Shown here one piece after another: positions 18,315 to 27,324 of a DNA stretch of 39,457 nt. Position 1 is the stretch's first letter; every line of letters begins with the position of its first letter. Both the position numbers and the translations under genes were made by a program. Under the pieces are notes generated by a model. The model saw only the letters and a program-made list of their open reading frames with translations. It was not told the origin of the DNA and did no database searches. This stretch comes from Comamonas sp. lk (GTDB taxonomy: Bacteria; Bacteroidota; Bacteroidia; Chitinophagales; Chitinophagaceae): positions 1 to 39,457 of the forward strand of contig CALPWK020000004.1 of NCBI GenBank assembly GCA_943327245.2, given 5' to 3'.

Positions 18315-21300
18315 TTAAGAAGTCACACTCACCCCGACCTGCATTTTATTTAATACTCTAAGGCAGTTTTCCATTCCTTTAACGTCTCTTATAATAAGGA
18401 TAAAGATTTTACCAACCTGCTTGAAATTAGCTGTATTCATAGAAGTTTGCGTGAAAGACAATAGATTTTTAAAAGTCTGACTTTCAAAGTAAGGGGAGTC
18501 TGGCCTATTAATAAAATAACAACGCATGGTATGATCCTTCAAAGTTATTTTTTCAAAACCAAGACTAATAGCCGCTCTTCTACAACTCACCGTTACAAAT
18601 AAGTCTTTAACGGAATCTGGCATAGGACCAAATCGGTCCGCCATTTCAACTTGCATACTAGTAAGTTCTTCTTCTGACTCTGACTGATCTAGTCTTGTAT
18701 ATAATGACAAGCGTTCTCCAATATTTTCTACATAACTATCTGGTATCATAATCTCCAAGTCGGTATCAATAGTACAGTCTTGAACAAAATCATCCTGCTT
18801 ACTAATTTCTTCTTGGAATAAATCTTTAAAGTCAGAACGTTTTAATTCGCGAACTGCCTCTGCTAATATTTTTTGATACATTTCAAAACCAATTTCTGCC
18901 ATAAAGCCACTCTGTTCTCCTCCTAATAAATTACCTGCACCTCTAATGTCCAAATCTCGCATGGCAATTTGGAATCCACTACCTAACTCACTAAACTGTT
19001 CTAAAGTTTGGAGTCTTTTACGAGAATCGTCTGGTAGAGAACTAATTGGCGGTGCTAATAAATAACAAAATGCCTTTTTATTACTACGCCCTACTCTGCC
19101 TCTTAGTTGATGTAAATCACTTAATCCAAAATGATGTGCATTATTCACTATAATCGTGTTCACGTTTGGAATATCAACTCCACTTTCTACAATATTCGTA
19201 CAAACTAATACATCATATCGTCGCTCAATAAAGTCTAATATTTTTTCTTCTAACTGATGCCCTTCTAATTGTCCATGTGCATATCCAATACTTAAGTCTG
19301 GGCATAATTTTTGAATCACTGCACACATTTCAGACAAACCTTGTACCCTATTATGTATAAAAAACACTTGACCGCCTCTCTCTGTCTCAAAATAAATAGT
19401 CTCTCTAATTAAATCTTCATGGAATACCTGCACCTCTGTATGAATAGGTTGTCTATTGGCAGGTGCCGTATTTATAATACTTAAATCACGTGCTCCCATC
19501 AAACTAAAATGCAAGGTTCTTGGAATAGGTGTTGCAGTTAATGTCAAGCAATCCACATTGGTACGCAAGGTTTTCAATTTTTCTTTATGTGCAACCCCGA
19601 ATTTTTGCTCTTCGTCAATAATCATTAAGCCTAGATCCTTAAAGTTTACGTCTTTCCCTAATACACCATGCGTGCCCACTAAAATATCAATCTTTCCTTC
19701 CTTCACCTTTGCAATCGTTTCTTTCTTTTCTGCAGAAGACTTGAACCTATTTAAATAGTCAATGGTTATAGGAAAGTCTTTTAAGCGTTCTTTAAAGGTT
19801 TTATAATGCTGATAAGCTAATATAGTGGTAGGCACCAATAATGCAACCTGCTTCCCATCTACTGCCGCTTTAAATGCTGCTCTTACTGCTACTTCTGTTT
19901 TGCCGAATCCAACATCACCACACACTAATCTATCCATTGGAGCAGACTGCTCCATGTCCCTTTTTACGTCCGCAATGGCCTTTGCTTGATCTATTGTATC
20001 CTCGTACATAAAGGAGGCTTCTAGCTCATGCATCATGTAATTGTCTGGTGTAAACGCAAAGCCATGTTGAGATTTTCTTTGCGCATATAACTTAATTAAA
20101 TCAAAGGCAATAGTCTTAACTTTAATTTTTGTCTTCTCTTTTAACTTCACCCAAGCATCCGATCCTAGTTTATTCACCTTAGGAGGTGTTCCTTCCTTAC
20201 CAGTATACTTTGAAATTTTATGCAGTGAATTTATATTAACATACAAAATATCACTGTCTTTATAAATAATTCTTACTGCTTCTTGAGTTACTCCATTCAC
20301 TTCCATTTTTTGCAACCCACTATACACTCCTACTCCGTGATCAATATGTGTAACAAAATCACCAGGCGCCAAATCCCTCAAGGTTCTCAAGGTAATGGCT
20401 TTACTTTTAGTATAAGCTTGTTTTACTTTATACTTGTGGTATCGTTGAAATATTTGATGGTCTGTGTAACAAACTACTTTATGATCATGGTCAATAAACC
20501 CTTCATGAATATTTTTGACGATGGGAGTAAACTGAATCTCTGTTTTTAGATCCGTGAAAATAGCGTGCAATCGCTCTAATTGTTTTGCTTGCTCTGCAAA
20601 TAAAAATATATGATATCCTTTTTTTTCTAATTCTTGTAAGTTGGCGATTAAATATTGGAACTGCCTATTAAAAGAAGGTTGAACCTGTGTATTAAATGTA
20701 ACTTTTTGTTTTGTCAAATGTTGCTGAAAGCCCCACTCAATAATACTTCTGCTAGCTAACTGTAATTCCGTTGCCGCTGCAGAAACAAAATCCTCCAAAT
20801 GACTTGTTTTTTGATGTGGATCATTTTCCTCCACAGCAGGCTTCCCTTTATGATGGCCCAAATAGTCGGTTAGCGCTTCATATTGATCCATCCCCTTCTG
20901 CTTAATAACATCCCAATCCTTAAGCCAGATAATAGTATCATCTGAAACGAATTCAAGTAATGGTATTTTTTGAGTATCCTCAAACTGAGTTGTTACATTT
21001 GGAATGATATTAACTTGTAATAATTTTCTTTCACTTAATTGTGAAGCAGGATCAAACAAACGAATACTATCCACCTCTTCCCCAAATAATTCAATGCGGT
21101 AAGGTTTCTCATTTCCAAAAGAATAAATATCAAAAATTCCACCTCTTACAGCAAACTGGCCAGGTTCATATACAAAATCGGTTCTTTCAAATCCATAATC
21201 TACTAGCTGTTGCATTAGTCCATTCAAATCCAAATTGTCATTGGTTTTGATTTGAATAATATTTTGCTGAAGTGTTTTAGGTAAAATTACTTTTTCAAAA

Positions 21301-21707
21301 ATTGCTTCCGGATAAGTGACAATGATTTTTTTATTACCTCCCATTGAAATTTTAGTCAACGCTTCTGTTCTAAGCATTACATGCGAAGGATTTAGTAAAC
21401 TAAAATTATGAGGGGTCTTAAAAGAAGAAGGGAAATAAAATAAATCTAAAGCTGCTGTAATACTCTCTACAGAATTGAAAAAATAAGCTGCTTCTTCTGC
21501 ATCATTTAAGACAATGACATGATTTATATGCCCCGTTTTTGGATGCTTGAAAATTGTTTCCAAAACAAATGCAGCCGATGATCCAAATAAATTTTGTAAA
21601 TAGTACTGAACCGGTTTTTGTTGTTCAGTAGACATAACTATCCCATCTACCAAACTATTTAGTAGGGGGGAATTTTGGAACCGCTCAAACAAATTTTGCT
21701 CATTCAT
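18315..21707 (-). CDS. mfd: Transcription-repair coupling factor
   Basis: 1130 residues from ATG at 21707. A TTG 27 bases upstream would add nine residues, but it lies upstream of the -10 box and cannot be used. Mfd removes stalled RNA polymerase from DNA lesions and recruits UvrA. Domain order is complete: UvrB-like N-terminal part, the RNA polymerase-interacting CarD/TRCF domain (LAPGDFVTHIDHGVGVYSG, YVNINSLHKISKY), the RecG-like helicase with Walker A GDVGFGKTEV (about 600) and IIDEEQKFGV (about 695), motif VI region QLRGRVGRSNKKAFCYLL, and the C-terminal TRCF domain (ADRFGPMPDSV). Length is normal. Confidence 0.96.
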   Translation of the reverse strand: MNEQNLFERFQNSPLLNSLVDGIVMSTEQQKPVQYYLQNLFGSSAAFVLETIFKHPKTGHINHVIVLNDAEEAAYFFNSVESITAALDLFYFPSSFKTPHNFSLLNPSHVMLRTEALTKISMGGNKKIIVTYPEAIFEKVILPKTLQQNIIQIKTNDNLDLNGLMQQLVDYGFERTDFVYEPGQFAVRGGIFDIYSFGNEKPYRIELFGEEVDSIRLFDPASQLSERKLLQVNIIPNVTTQFEDTQKIPLLEFVSDDTIIWLKDWDVIKQKGMDQYEALTDYLGHHKGKPAVEENDPHQKTSHLEDFVSAAATELQLASRSIIEWGFQQHLTKQKVTFNTQVQPSFNRQFQYLIANLQELEKKGYHIFLFAEQAKQLERLHAIFTDLKTEIQFTPIVKNIHEGFIDHDHKVVCYTDHQIFQRYHKYKVKQAYTKSKAITLRTLRDLAPGDFVTHIDHGVGVYSGLQKMEVNGVTQEAVRIIYKDSDILYVNINSLHKISKYTGKEGTPPKVNKLGSDAWVKLKEKTKIKVKTIAFDLIKLYAQRKSQHGFAFTPDNYMMHELEASFMYEDTIDQAKAIADVKRDMEQSAPMDRLVCGDVGFGKTEVAVRAAFKAAVDGKQVALLVPTTILAYQHYKTFKERLKDFPITIDYLNRFKSSAEKKETIAKVKEGKIDILVGTHGVLGKDVNFKDLGLMIIDEEQKFGVAHKEKLKTLRTNVDCLTLTATPIPRTLHFSLMGARDLSIINTAPANRQPIHTEVQVFHEDLIRETIYFETERGGQVFFIHNRVQGLSEMCAVIQKLCPDLSIGYAHGQLEGHQLEEKILDFIERRYDVLVCTNIVESGVDIPNVNTIIVNNAHHFGLSDLHQLRGRVGRSNKKAFCYLLAPPISSLPDDSRKRLQTLEQFSELGSGFQIAMRDLDIRGAGNLLGGEQSGFMAEIGFEMYQKILAEAVRELKRSDFKDLFQEEISKQDDFVQDCTIDTDLEIMIPDSYVENIGERLSLYTRLDQSESEEELTSMQVEMADRFGPMPDSVKDLFVTVSCRRAAISLGFEKITLKDHTMRCYFINRPDSPYFESQTFKNLLSFTQTSMNTANFKQVGKIFILIIRDVKGMENCLRVLNKMQVGVSVTS

Positions 21708-21719
21708 AACTCGCAGCCG

Positions 21720-21727
21720 CAAAGATA
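21720..21727 (-). promoter_or_regulatory. -10 box of mfd
   Basis: TATCTTTG on the minus strand, 12 bases before the ATG at 21707. It overlaps the region a longer start call would treat as coding. Confidence 0.7.
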
Positions 21728-21735
21728 CGCTCAAA

Positions 21736-22218
21736 TCAATAAATAGCTTTTCTATTTACCGTAATATCTAATTGTAAAAATTGACCTTTAACTATGTCCA
21801 CTGACGCAATTTCATTGTATTGATTGAAAAATGGGATAAAATATCCTCCGTCATACGCTACTAGAATTGAATACTTACCTGGATCTAGGAAAATTTGATA
21901 CTTCCCAACTGAATCAGACCATTGGCTTTTAATAGGTGTCGCATTTACCTGCTTACACCACTGATCGCTCATTTCAACTAGCTGACTTTCAGTTAATTGA
22001 TTAAATATATACACCTGGGTTTTTAATGGTTTGCCGCTATTTTTCGTTTTATTTTGTAAAGGCATTTGATTCCCAGATAACACTATCAACTTTCCTTGAA
22101 TGCCAGAGGAATCTTGCATTGGATGATTCGTATTTATTCTCGAATTCCAGCTTGACTGACAGGCCAATAACAATAGAATACAGGTACCAATAAAAAGGGG
22201 ATAATAAACTCTATTCAT
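21736..22218 (-). CDS. Small lipoprotein with a carboxypeptidase-regulatory-like domain
   Basis: 160 residues. The lipobox ILLLLAC (Cys20) is clear, so it is exported and lipidated. The mature part reads as one beta-sandwich: GIQGKLIVLSGN, then KTQVYIFNQLTES, then GKYQIFLDPGKYSILVAYDGGYF, a pattern close to the peptidase-M14 regulatory-like (CarboxypepD_reg) fold used in Bacteroidota surface proteins. No catalytic residues are evident. It lies 28 bases upstream of the mfd ATG and diverges from the subtilase gene, with which it might work at the cell surface, although that is speculation. The precise role is unknown. Confidence 0.75.
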   Translation of the reverse strand: MNRVYYPLFIGTCILLLLACQSSWNSRINTNHPMQDSSGIQGKLIVLSGNQMPLQNKTKNSGKPLKTQVYIFNQLTESQLVEMSDQWCKQVNATPIKSQWSDSVGKYQIFLDPGKYSILVAYDGGYFIPFFNQYNEIASVDIVKGQFLQLDITVNRKAIY

Positions 22219-22235
22219 CTGTAAACATATTTATA

Positions 22236-22243
22236 TAAAGTTA
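22236..22243 (-). promoter_or_regulatory. Possible -10 box of the lipoprotein gene
   Basis: TAACTTTA on the minus strand, 17 bases before the ATG at 22218; it differs from TAnnTTTG at the last base. Confidence 0.35.
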
Positions 22244-22276
22244 CATGAATAGTAATTATGTTTTTAGCTATTACTA

Positions 22277-22284
22277 TACCTTTA
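22277..22284 (+). promoter_or_regulatory. -10 box of the subtilase gene
   Basis: TACCTTTA, 24 bases before the ATG at 22309. The earlier in-frame ATG at 22258 lies upstream of this box and is unlikely to be the start. Confidence 0.55.
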
Positions 22285-22308
22285 CGATGTATTTATCAAG
22301 CACCTTCC

Positions 22309-25300
22309 ATGAAAAAAACTGTTTTATTATTACTGATACATCTAATTACTTATCATGTTGTTTTTGCGCAATTAGAAACTCGGAGAGACTTGTTGATGGT
22401 TGCGGCAAAAAATATGGACATTGCAGAAAGGTCCAGCTACGCAGCAGCTATTATTAAAGCAAAACAAAATGGATGGGCGCTCTCTTACAAATCTAGAAAT
22501 AAATCCACTGCCACATTGATGGGTATTGATAACTTTGGACAACCAAGATATTATATTAGTTACACAGATCCACTTCAAACAATTACTGTTAATACTAATA
22601 AACTTTGGCCTAGTGGAAGCACTGGTTTTAATTTAAGTGGATCCTCTGACAGCATCACTAATAAATTAGGAATGTGGGATGAAGGAGCCGCCAGAAATAC
22701 ACATAAAGAAATAACAGGAAGAATTACACAAAAAGATAATGTCACCAACATCATTGACCATAGCACTCATGTAATGGGAATCTTATTAGCAAAAGGAGTT
22801 AACCCTTTGGCTAAAGGAATGGCTTATAACTTAAAAGGTATTCTAGGATACGACTGGAATAATGATGCATCAGAAATGGCTACCGCAGCAGCTGAAGGCT
22901 TATTAATCTCGAACCATTCCTATGGAACCGTTGCTGGGTGGGATTATAATGATGATTCAAGTAGATGGGAATTCAATGGTAGATGGAATGAAAAAGAAGA
23001 TTACCGATTTGGTTTATATGATAATCAAGCGCAGCAATATGATTCCATCGCTTACAATGCACCTAATTATTTAATTGTAAAATCTGCAGGTAATGGAAGA
23101 TCAAGTATAGGGCCAAGTAAAGATGCTTCAGGTAAATGGTATAATAATGACTCTACTTATTGGAGACGTGACCAAAATGGAAAATGGTTTAACGCTGGAG
23201 TTCGACCCGACAGCTTAAGTAGTAATAATAGTTATGAAACATTGGCAGCAGACGTGAATGCAAAAAATCTATTAACTATTGGAGCCGTTTATGGTATTGC
23301 AGCAGGCTATTCAAAAAAAGAAGATGTGCTAATGACTAATTTTAGTTGCTGGGGGCCAACAGACGACGGAAGAATAAAACCTGACTTAGTTAGCGATGGG
23401 GTTTCCGTCTATTCTACCCTCGGAATAAACGATTCTAGTTATGGATATCTTAGTGGCACTTCCATGGCAGCTCCAGGTGCCTCGGCATCATTATTATTAC
23501 TACAAGAACTGAGTCAAAAATTAAGTCTAAAGCCACTAAGATCGGCAACAATAAAAGCGGCAGCAATTCATACAGCTAATGAAGCTGGAACCTTTGCTGG
23601 ACCTGATTATAAATATGGATGGGGCCTATTAAATACAAGCGAAGCAGCGTCGGTATTAAATAATGCAATCAGTTCAGGAAATGCCATAACAAGTAGTGAC
23701 TTAGTTTATGAAAATGTTTTACAAAACACAGAAACTAAAACTTATACAATAGTTGCTTCAGGTAAAAAACCAGTTAAAGCAACGTTAGTTTGGACAGACG
23801 TTAAAGGGTCGGTTAGTACCAAACTAAACGACGCAACACCAAAATTAATAAATGATTTAGACTTAAAGATTACGTCTAACGGAATTGTTACGGAAGCATG
23901 GACATTGAATCCTAAACTACCTGACGCAGCCGCCATAAGAGGAAATAATAAAATTGACAATGTTGAAAAAGTGGAAATAGACACTGCAATTGTAGGCAAC
24001 AGTTATTCCATAACAGTAAATCATAAAAATACTTTAGACAGATCTCAACAAGCTTATTCACTAATTATAAGTGGTGGTGGTGGAACAGCCTATTGCAGCT
24101 CCACTGCTAGCTCCGCTGGTGGAAGCAAATTAGATAGTGTGAGTTTAAATAACATACAATTTGTAAATAGTACAACTAGTCAATATATAGACAATACGAA
24201 CAAAATAATAAATGCTGAACCAGCTGGCATAATGTCCTTCTTCATTAAAACAGGAAGTGTTGATGCTACTAATAATACTAGATTTATAAAAGTATTTATT
24301 GACTATAATAATAATGGTGCTTTTGAAACTACAGAAGAAGTAGCAGTTAGTAGTGCTTTAACTAATGGGATATATTCAGGAACTATCGACCTTCCTAGTA
24401 CACTCACCATTGGGACGTTCACAAGACTTAGGATTGTTGAAATAGAAACCAATACAGCATCCTCTGTGCTAGCATGTGGCACTTATACCTATGGAGAAAC
24501 TCAGGATTATACTTTAAAAGTGAACACTGCTTCCAATGACTTACAATTAAGTGATATAGTGAGCCCTACTGGAGGCATATGTAAAAAAGACATTCAATAT
24601 GTGACTGTTAAAATTATAAATAACGGGGGTACAAAACAAAGTAATTTTCCAATTAACCTACAAATTAAAAAAGGCAACATAACCATTGCAAATATTAATG
24701 AAACGTTCACAGGAAATTTAAATGGGCTAGAAAGCATGAACTATACTTTTCAGCAACCCATAGCAATTGAATCTAATACAATTTACAGTTTTACAGCTGC
24801 TGTAACGCTTGTAAATGACCAACAAAAAAACAACAATTCATTAACTACAAGTATAGTAAGTGCAGCAAGTATTAATGCACCTAATGCCACTGCATCAAAT
24901 TGTAATTCAACTTTACAATTAAATATTGCGAATCCAATTACAGGTAATACTTATTTATGGTACGACAGCAGCTCTACAAAAAATCCAATCGCTGTTGGAA
25001 CGGCAGCAAGTATTAATACTACCGCAACTAAACTTACTGTAGGACAAGGTTATAATAACTTTGTTGGCCCTGCCACTAATACTAGTTTAGGTGACGCAGG
25101 CGGATACAATAGCTTTAGTGGTAATTATGTGAAAGTAAATGCAACAGCTCCCATAACCATTGAAACAGCTAAATTATATACAGGGTATCCTGGAAAAATA
25201 GATTTCATATTAGGTACTTTTATTGCGGATAATACAGACGGCACTTATTCATATTATCCAATTCAAACTGTCACATTAAATGTAGGCGCAAGTAGTCCTA

Positions 25301-26118
25301 GCCCAGCAGCAGCTACTTCATCGGCTGGTACACCATTTGTGGTTGGAGATACTGGTAAGACTTATTATTTGAATTTAAAAATACCGCAAGCAGGGAATTA
25401 CATACTCATTGCAAAATGTACTGACGCTACCTTATTTAGAAATAATGGACTAGGAACAACCACTTATCCAACAGGGCCTACGAAATTATTTAGCTATACA
25501 GGAAATAGTGTACCTACCGCAAGCGGCAATTTCCAAAATTTTTATTACTTTTTTTACAACACTCAAATTAGTACCAATGACTGTCTAAGTCCACTTACTG
25601 CTGTAACTATTACTAATGTTGGAAAGCCTATCATTACTCAAAACTCAGATACCACCTTAACTGCAACTGCTGCATCTAACTATCAATGGTATATGAATGA
25701 TTCGTTAATAAATGGCGCCACTAATCAAACCATAAAAGCTACTAAAAATGCACTTTACAAGGTAACTACAAATACTGGAGGCTGCCAAAATACATCGGAC
25801 CCTAAACTGATACTTATAACAGACGTAAATGAGGCTTCCGTAAAAGAGATTGCCTTAAAAATAACTTCTACCGATAATATTGAAAACCTAATTACTGGCA
25901 ATTCCTTTTTTGTTCAATTCAGTAATATCCAAACTCAGAACATTTCACTAGATTTGTTAAACGCTATGGGAGAAAGTGTTTTTCATAAGGAAAACTTAGT
26001 CAACCAAAGATCACCGCAGAGAATAAGTATAAACAATTTGAATGCAGGCGTCTATTTCGTAAAAATTTATGCTAATAAAAAAGTTTATATTCAAAGAGTT
26101 TTTATTTCTAACAATTAA
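22309..26118 (+). CDS. Secreted subtilase (S8) with GEVED domain and type IX C-terminal sorting domain
   Basis: 1269 residues from ATG at 22309, chosen because MKKTVLLLLIHLITYHVVFAQ is a clean signal peptide and the upstream ATG precedes the promoter. The catalytic triad is Asp124 (GMWDEG), His151 (DHSTHVMG) and Ser385 (LSGTSMAAPGA), in the usual order; NHSYG supplies the oxyanion Asn. A C-terminal prodomain-like beta region follows. Next come a GEVED domain (about 594-740; VFIDYNNNG, YGETQDYTLKV), a CARDB-like domain, an Ig/PKD-like region (YQWYMND), and a final ~75-residue Por secretion tail (LDLLNAMGESVF ... LNAGVYFVKIY). It should be exported by Sec, cross the outer membrane through type IX, and be cleaved by PorU. 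Likely an extracellular protease; substrate unknown. Confidence 0.92.
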   Translation: MKKTVLLLLIHLITYHVVFAQLETRRDLLMVAAKNMDIAERSSYAAAIIKAKQNGWALSYKSRNKSTATLMGIDNFGQPRYYISYTDPLQTITVNTNKLWPSGSTGFNLSGSSDSITNKLGMWDEGAARNTHKEITGRITQKDNVTNIIDHSTHVMGILLAKGVNPLAKGMAYNLKGILGYDWNNDASEMATAAAEGLLISNHSYGTVAGWDYNDDSSRWEFNGRWNEKEDYRFGLYDNQAQQYDSIAYNAPNYLIVKSAGNGRSSIGPSKDASGKWYNNDSTYWRRDQNGKWFNAGVRPDSLSSNNSYETLAADVNAKNLLTIGAVYGIAAGYSKKEDVLMTNFSCWGPTDDGRIKPDLVSDGVSVYSTLGINDSSYGYLSGTSMAAPGASASLLLLQELSQKLSLKPLRSATIKAAAIHTANEAGTFAGPDYKYGWGLLNTSEAASVLNNAISSGNAITSSDLVYENVLQNTETKTYTIVASGKKPVKATLVWTDVKGSVSTKLNDATPKLINDLDLKITSNGIVTEAWTLNPKLPDAAAIRGNNKIDNVEKVEIDTAIVGNSYSITVNHKNTLDRSQQAYSLIISGGGGTAYCSSTASSAGGSKLDSVSLNNIQFVNSTTSQYIDNTNKIINAEPAGIMSFFIKTGSVDATNNTRFIKVFIDYNNNGAFETTEEVAVSSALTNGIYSGTIDLPSTLTIGTFTRLRIVEIETNTASSVLACGTYTYGETQDYTLKVNTASNDLQLSDIVSPTGGICKKDIQYVTVKIINNGGTKQSNFPINLQIKKGNITIANINETFTGNLNGLESMNYTFQQPIAIESNTIYSFTAAVTLVNDQQKNNNSLTTSIVSAASINAPNATASNCNSTLQLNIANPITGNTYLWYDSSSTKNPIAVGTAASINTTATKLTVGQGYNNFVGPATNTSLGDAGGYNSFSGNYVKVNATAPITIETAKLYTGYPGKIDFILGTFIADNTDGTYSYYPIQTVTLNVGASSPSPAAATSSAGTPFVVGDTGKTYYLNLKIPQAGNYILIAKCTDATLFRNNGLGTTTYPTGPTKLFSYTGNSVPTASGNFQNFYYFFYNTQISTNDCLSPLTAVTITNVGKPIITQNSDTTLTATAASNYQWYMNDSLINGATNQTIKATKNALYKVTTNTGGCQNTSDPKLILITDVNEASVKEIALKITSTDNIENLITGNSFFVQFSNIQTQNISLDLLNAMGESVFHKENLVNQRSPQRISINNLNAGVYFVKIYANKKVYIQRVFISNN

Positions 26119-26128
26119 ATAGCAAACT

Positions 26129-26857
26129 ATGGCACTAGAATGGGTAGAAGGGATTGTAACCAAAATTGAAAACGAAACCCCAAACACTAAAAGATTTTAT
26201 TTCGAAATCCCTAGCTTGGAAAAATTCGATTTCATTCCTGGTCAATTTGTAACGTTAGACTTGCCAATACATGAACAAAGAAATAAACGTTGGAGAAGCT
26301 ATTCCATTTCGTCTTCCCCCAATGGCACAAACACCTTCGAATTAGTTATTGTACACATGGAAGGCGGTCTTGGAACAACTTATATGTTCAATGAATTTTC
26401 AGTTGGTTCTAAAGTAATGCTAAGAGGTCCACAGGGAGTATTTGTATTGCCTAAAAGTTTTGAAAATGATATTTACTTTATCTGCACTGGAACTGGAATC
26501 GCCCCGTTTCGTTCTATGATTCATTATATACATAACAATAAAATTGTGCATAACAATATTCATCTGATATTTGGATGTAGAAAATTGGAAGATGGCTTAT
26601 ATATCAATGAATTAAAAGAGTTAGAGGCCAAGGAACCTGGATTCCATTTCCATCCTTGCTATTCTAGAGAGACTGAAGTTCCTGCGGGATCTCATAAAGG
26701 ATACGTTCATCCTGTTTACGAAGAACTCTTAAAAGAAGGAAAAGATACCGCACATATTTATTTATGCGGTTGGAAGGCAATGATAGACGATGCAAGAAAA
26801 AAATTAACCGATTTAGGATTGGACAAAAAACAAGTTCATTTCGAGTCATTTGGTTAA
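26129..26857 (+). CDS. Ferredoxin-NADP+ reductase-like FAD/NAD(P)-binding oxidoreductase
   Basis: 242 residues. The FAD domain has RSYSISS (RxYS, Arg56-Ser59) and GGLGTTYMF; the NAD(P) domain has CTGTGIAPFRSM and ends CGWKAMIDDARKKL. It lacks an iron-sulphur domain, so it resembles stand-alone FNR/phenol-hydroxylase-reductase family flavoproteins that move electrons between NAD(P)H and a ferredoxin or flavodoxin. The physiological partner is not apparent. It starts 10 bases after the subtilase stop, so it is probably read from the same transcript, although the two functions are unrelated. A terminator follows at 26898-26926. Confidence 0.88.
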   Translation: MALEWVEGIVTKIENETPNTKRFYFEIPSLEKFDFIPGQFVTLDLPIHEQRNKRWRSYSISSSPNGTNTFELVIVHMEGGLGTTYMFNEFSVGSKVMLRGPQGVFVLPKSFENDIYFICTGTGIAPFRSMIHYIHNNKIVHNNIHLIFGCRKLEDGLYINELKELEAKEPGFHFHPCYSRETEVPAGSHKGYVHPVYEELLKEGKDTAHIYLCGWKAMIDDARKKLTDLGLDKKQVHFESFG

Positions 26858-26897
26858 TTCAAACTCTCGAAAATGAAAAATCATTTAATCTCTTTTT

Positions 26898-26926
26898 AAA
26901 GCCTCGGAATTTCCGTGGCTTTTTTT
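26898..26926 (+). terminator. Terminator of the subtilase/reductase transcript
   Basis: AAAGCCTCGG pairs with CCGTGGCTTT (one T.T mismatch) around AATTT, followed by a run of T. Confidence 0.8.
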
Positions 26927-26965
26927 ACCGCCATTCTTTTTTGCTAAAGAGCTTTATAAAACAAA

Positions 26966-27003
26966 CTATCGCTCTCTGTTCGCCCTGCCGCTAAAAACGA
27001 CTG
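26966..27003 (-). repeat. Truncated third copy of the structured repeat
   Basis: The plus strand here (CTCTCTGTTCG ... CGCTAAAAA) matches the outer arm of copy 1 at 12281-12306 (TTCTCTGTTCG ... CGCTAAAAA) at about 22 of 27 positions. It has the orientation of copy 1, opposite to the intact copy 2 beside it. Only this arm is recognisable. Confidence 0.5.
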
Positions 27004-27010
27004 CGTTATT

Positions 27011-27245
27011 AAATTAGAAGAAGCGAGGGCTTGGCGTATTCCAATCCTGAACTTCGAGCCATAGCGTGAAGAAATTTGTAAAGTCGAACGTTAAAAAAAA
27101 GTGGCATGTTTGAGCACGCAGTGCGAATTGCAACTTTTTTAGTTCAACTTTATGAATTTTAGCGTTAAATGGCGAGCCGAGAAGGAGTGGAATATACCAA
27201 ACCTCGCATTTGATATTCTAAAAATGAATTAGAAGCCGAGAGGGC
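27011..27245. repeat. Direct repeats flanking copy 2
   Basis: AAATTAGAAGAAGCGAGGGC (27011-27030) and GAATTAGAAGCCGAGAGGGC (27226-27245) match at 16 of 20 positions in the same orientation. The left one overlaps the end of copy 2, so they are not a simple target-site duplication. Confidence 0.5.
27023..27207 (+). repeat. Structured repeat element, copy 2
   Basis: About 185 bases. Imperfect terminal inverted repeats run GCGAGG ... TATTCCAATCCT (27023-27048) against AGGAGTGGAATATA ... CCTCGC (27183-27207). The interior folds back on itself: AAATTTGTAAAGTCGAAC (from 27072) pairs largely with GTTCAACTTTATGAATTT (from 27142), then an A8/T6 stem and GTGGC/GCAAC (one mismatch). The apical part 27104-27129 (GCATGTTTGAGCACGC then AGTGCGAATT) is shared with copy 1. 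The segments AGCGTTAAATGGCGAGC and GAGAAGGAGTGGAAT on the right arm also match copy 1 (AGCGTAATGACGAAC and GAGAAGGATGGAAT on its minus strand). Confidence 0.75.
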
Positions 27246-27265
27246 GCGTCTGATGAAAGCAAGGG

Positions 27266-27306
27266 CGAAAAAAAATCCCGAAAGCTTTGAAGGCCATCGG
27301 GATTTT
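27266..27306 (-). terminator. Terminator of glyS
   Basis: On the minus strand AAAATCCCGA and TCGGGATTTT form a 10-base stem with a 15-base loop, followed by a long T run. It ends just after the glyS stop. Confidence 0.85.
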
Positions 27307-27324
27307 AAAAATATAAAATGGATA

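Larger units (their letters stand above)
26927..27269. other. Non-coding stretch between convergent genes
   Basis: No credible gene. It holds a truncated repeat copy (26966-27003), repeat copy 2 (27023-27207) and a pair of ~20-base direct repeats (27011-27030 and 27226-27245), before the glyS terminator. Confidence 0.75.

Noticed and set aside
22759-22770. HSTH in place of the usual HGTH at the subtilase His site, suggesting an inactive enzyme.
   Set aside because: The catalytic His and the other triad residues are present, and I recall HST/HAT variants as ordinary in this Bacteroidota subtilase group.
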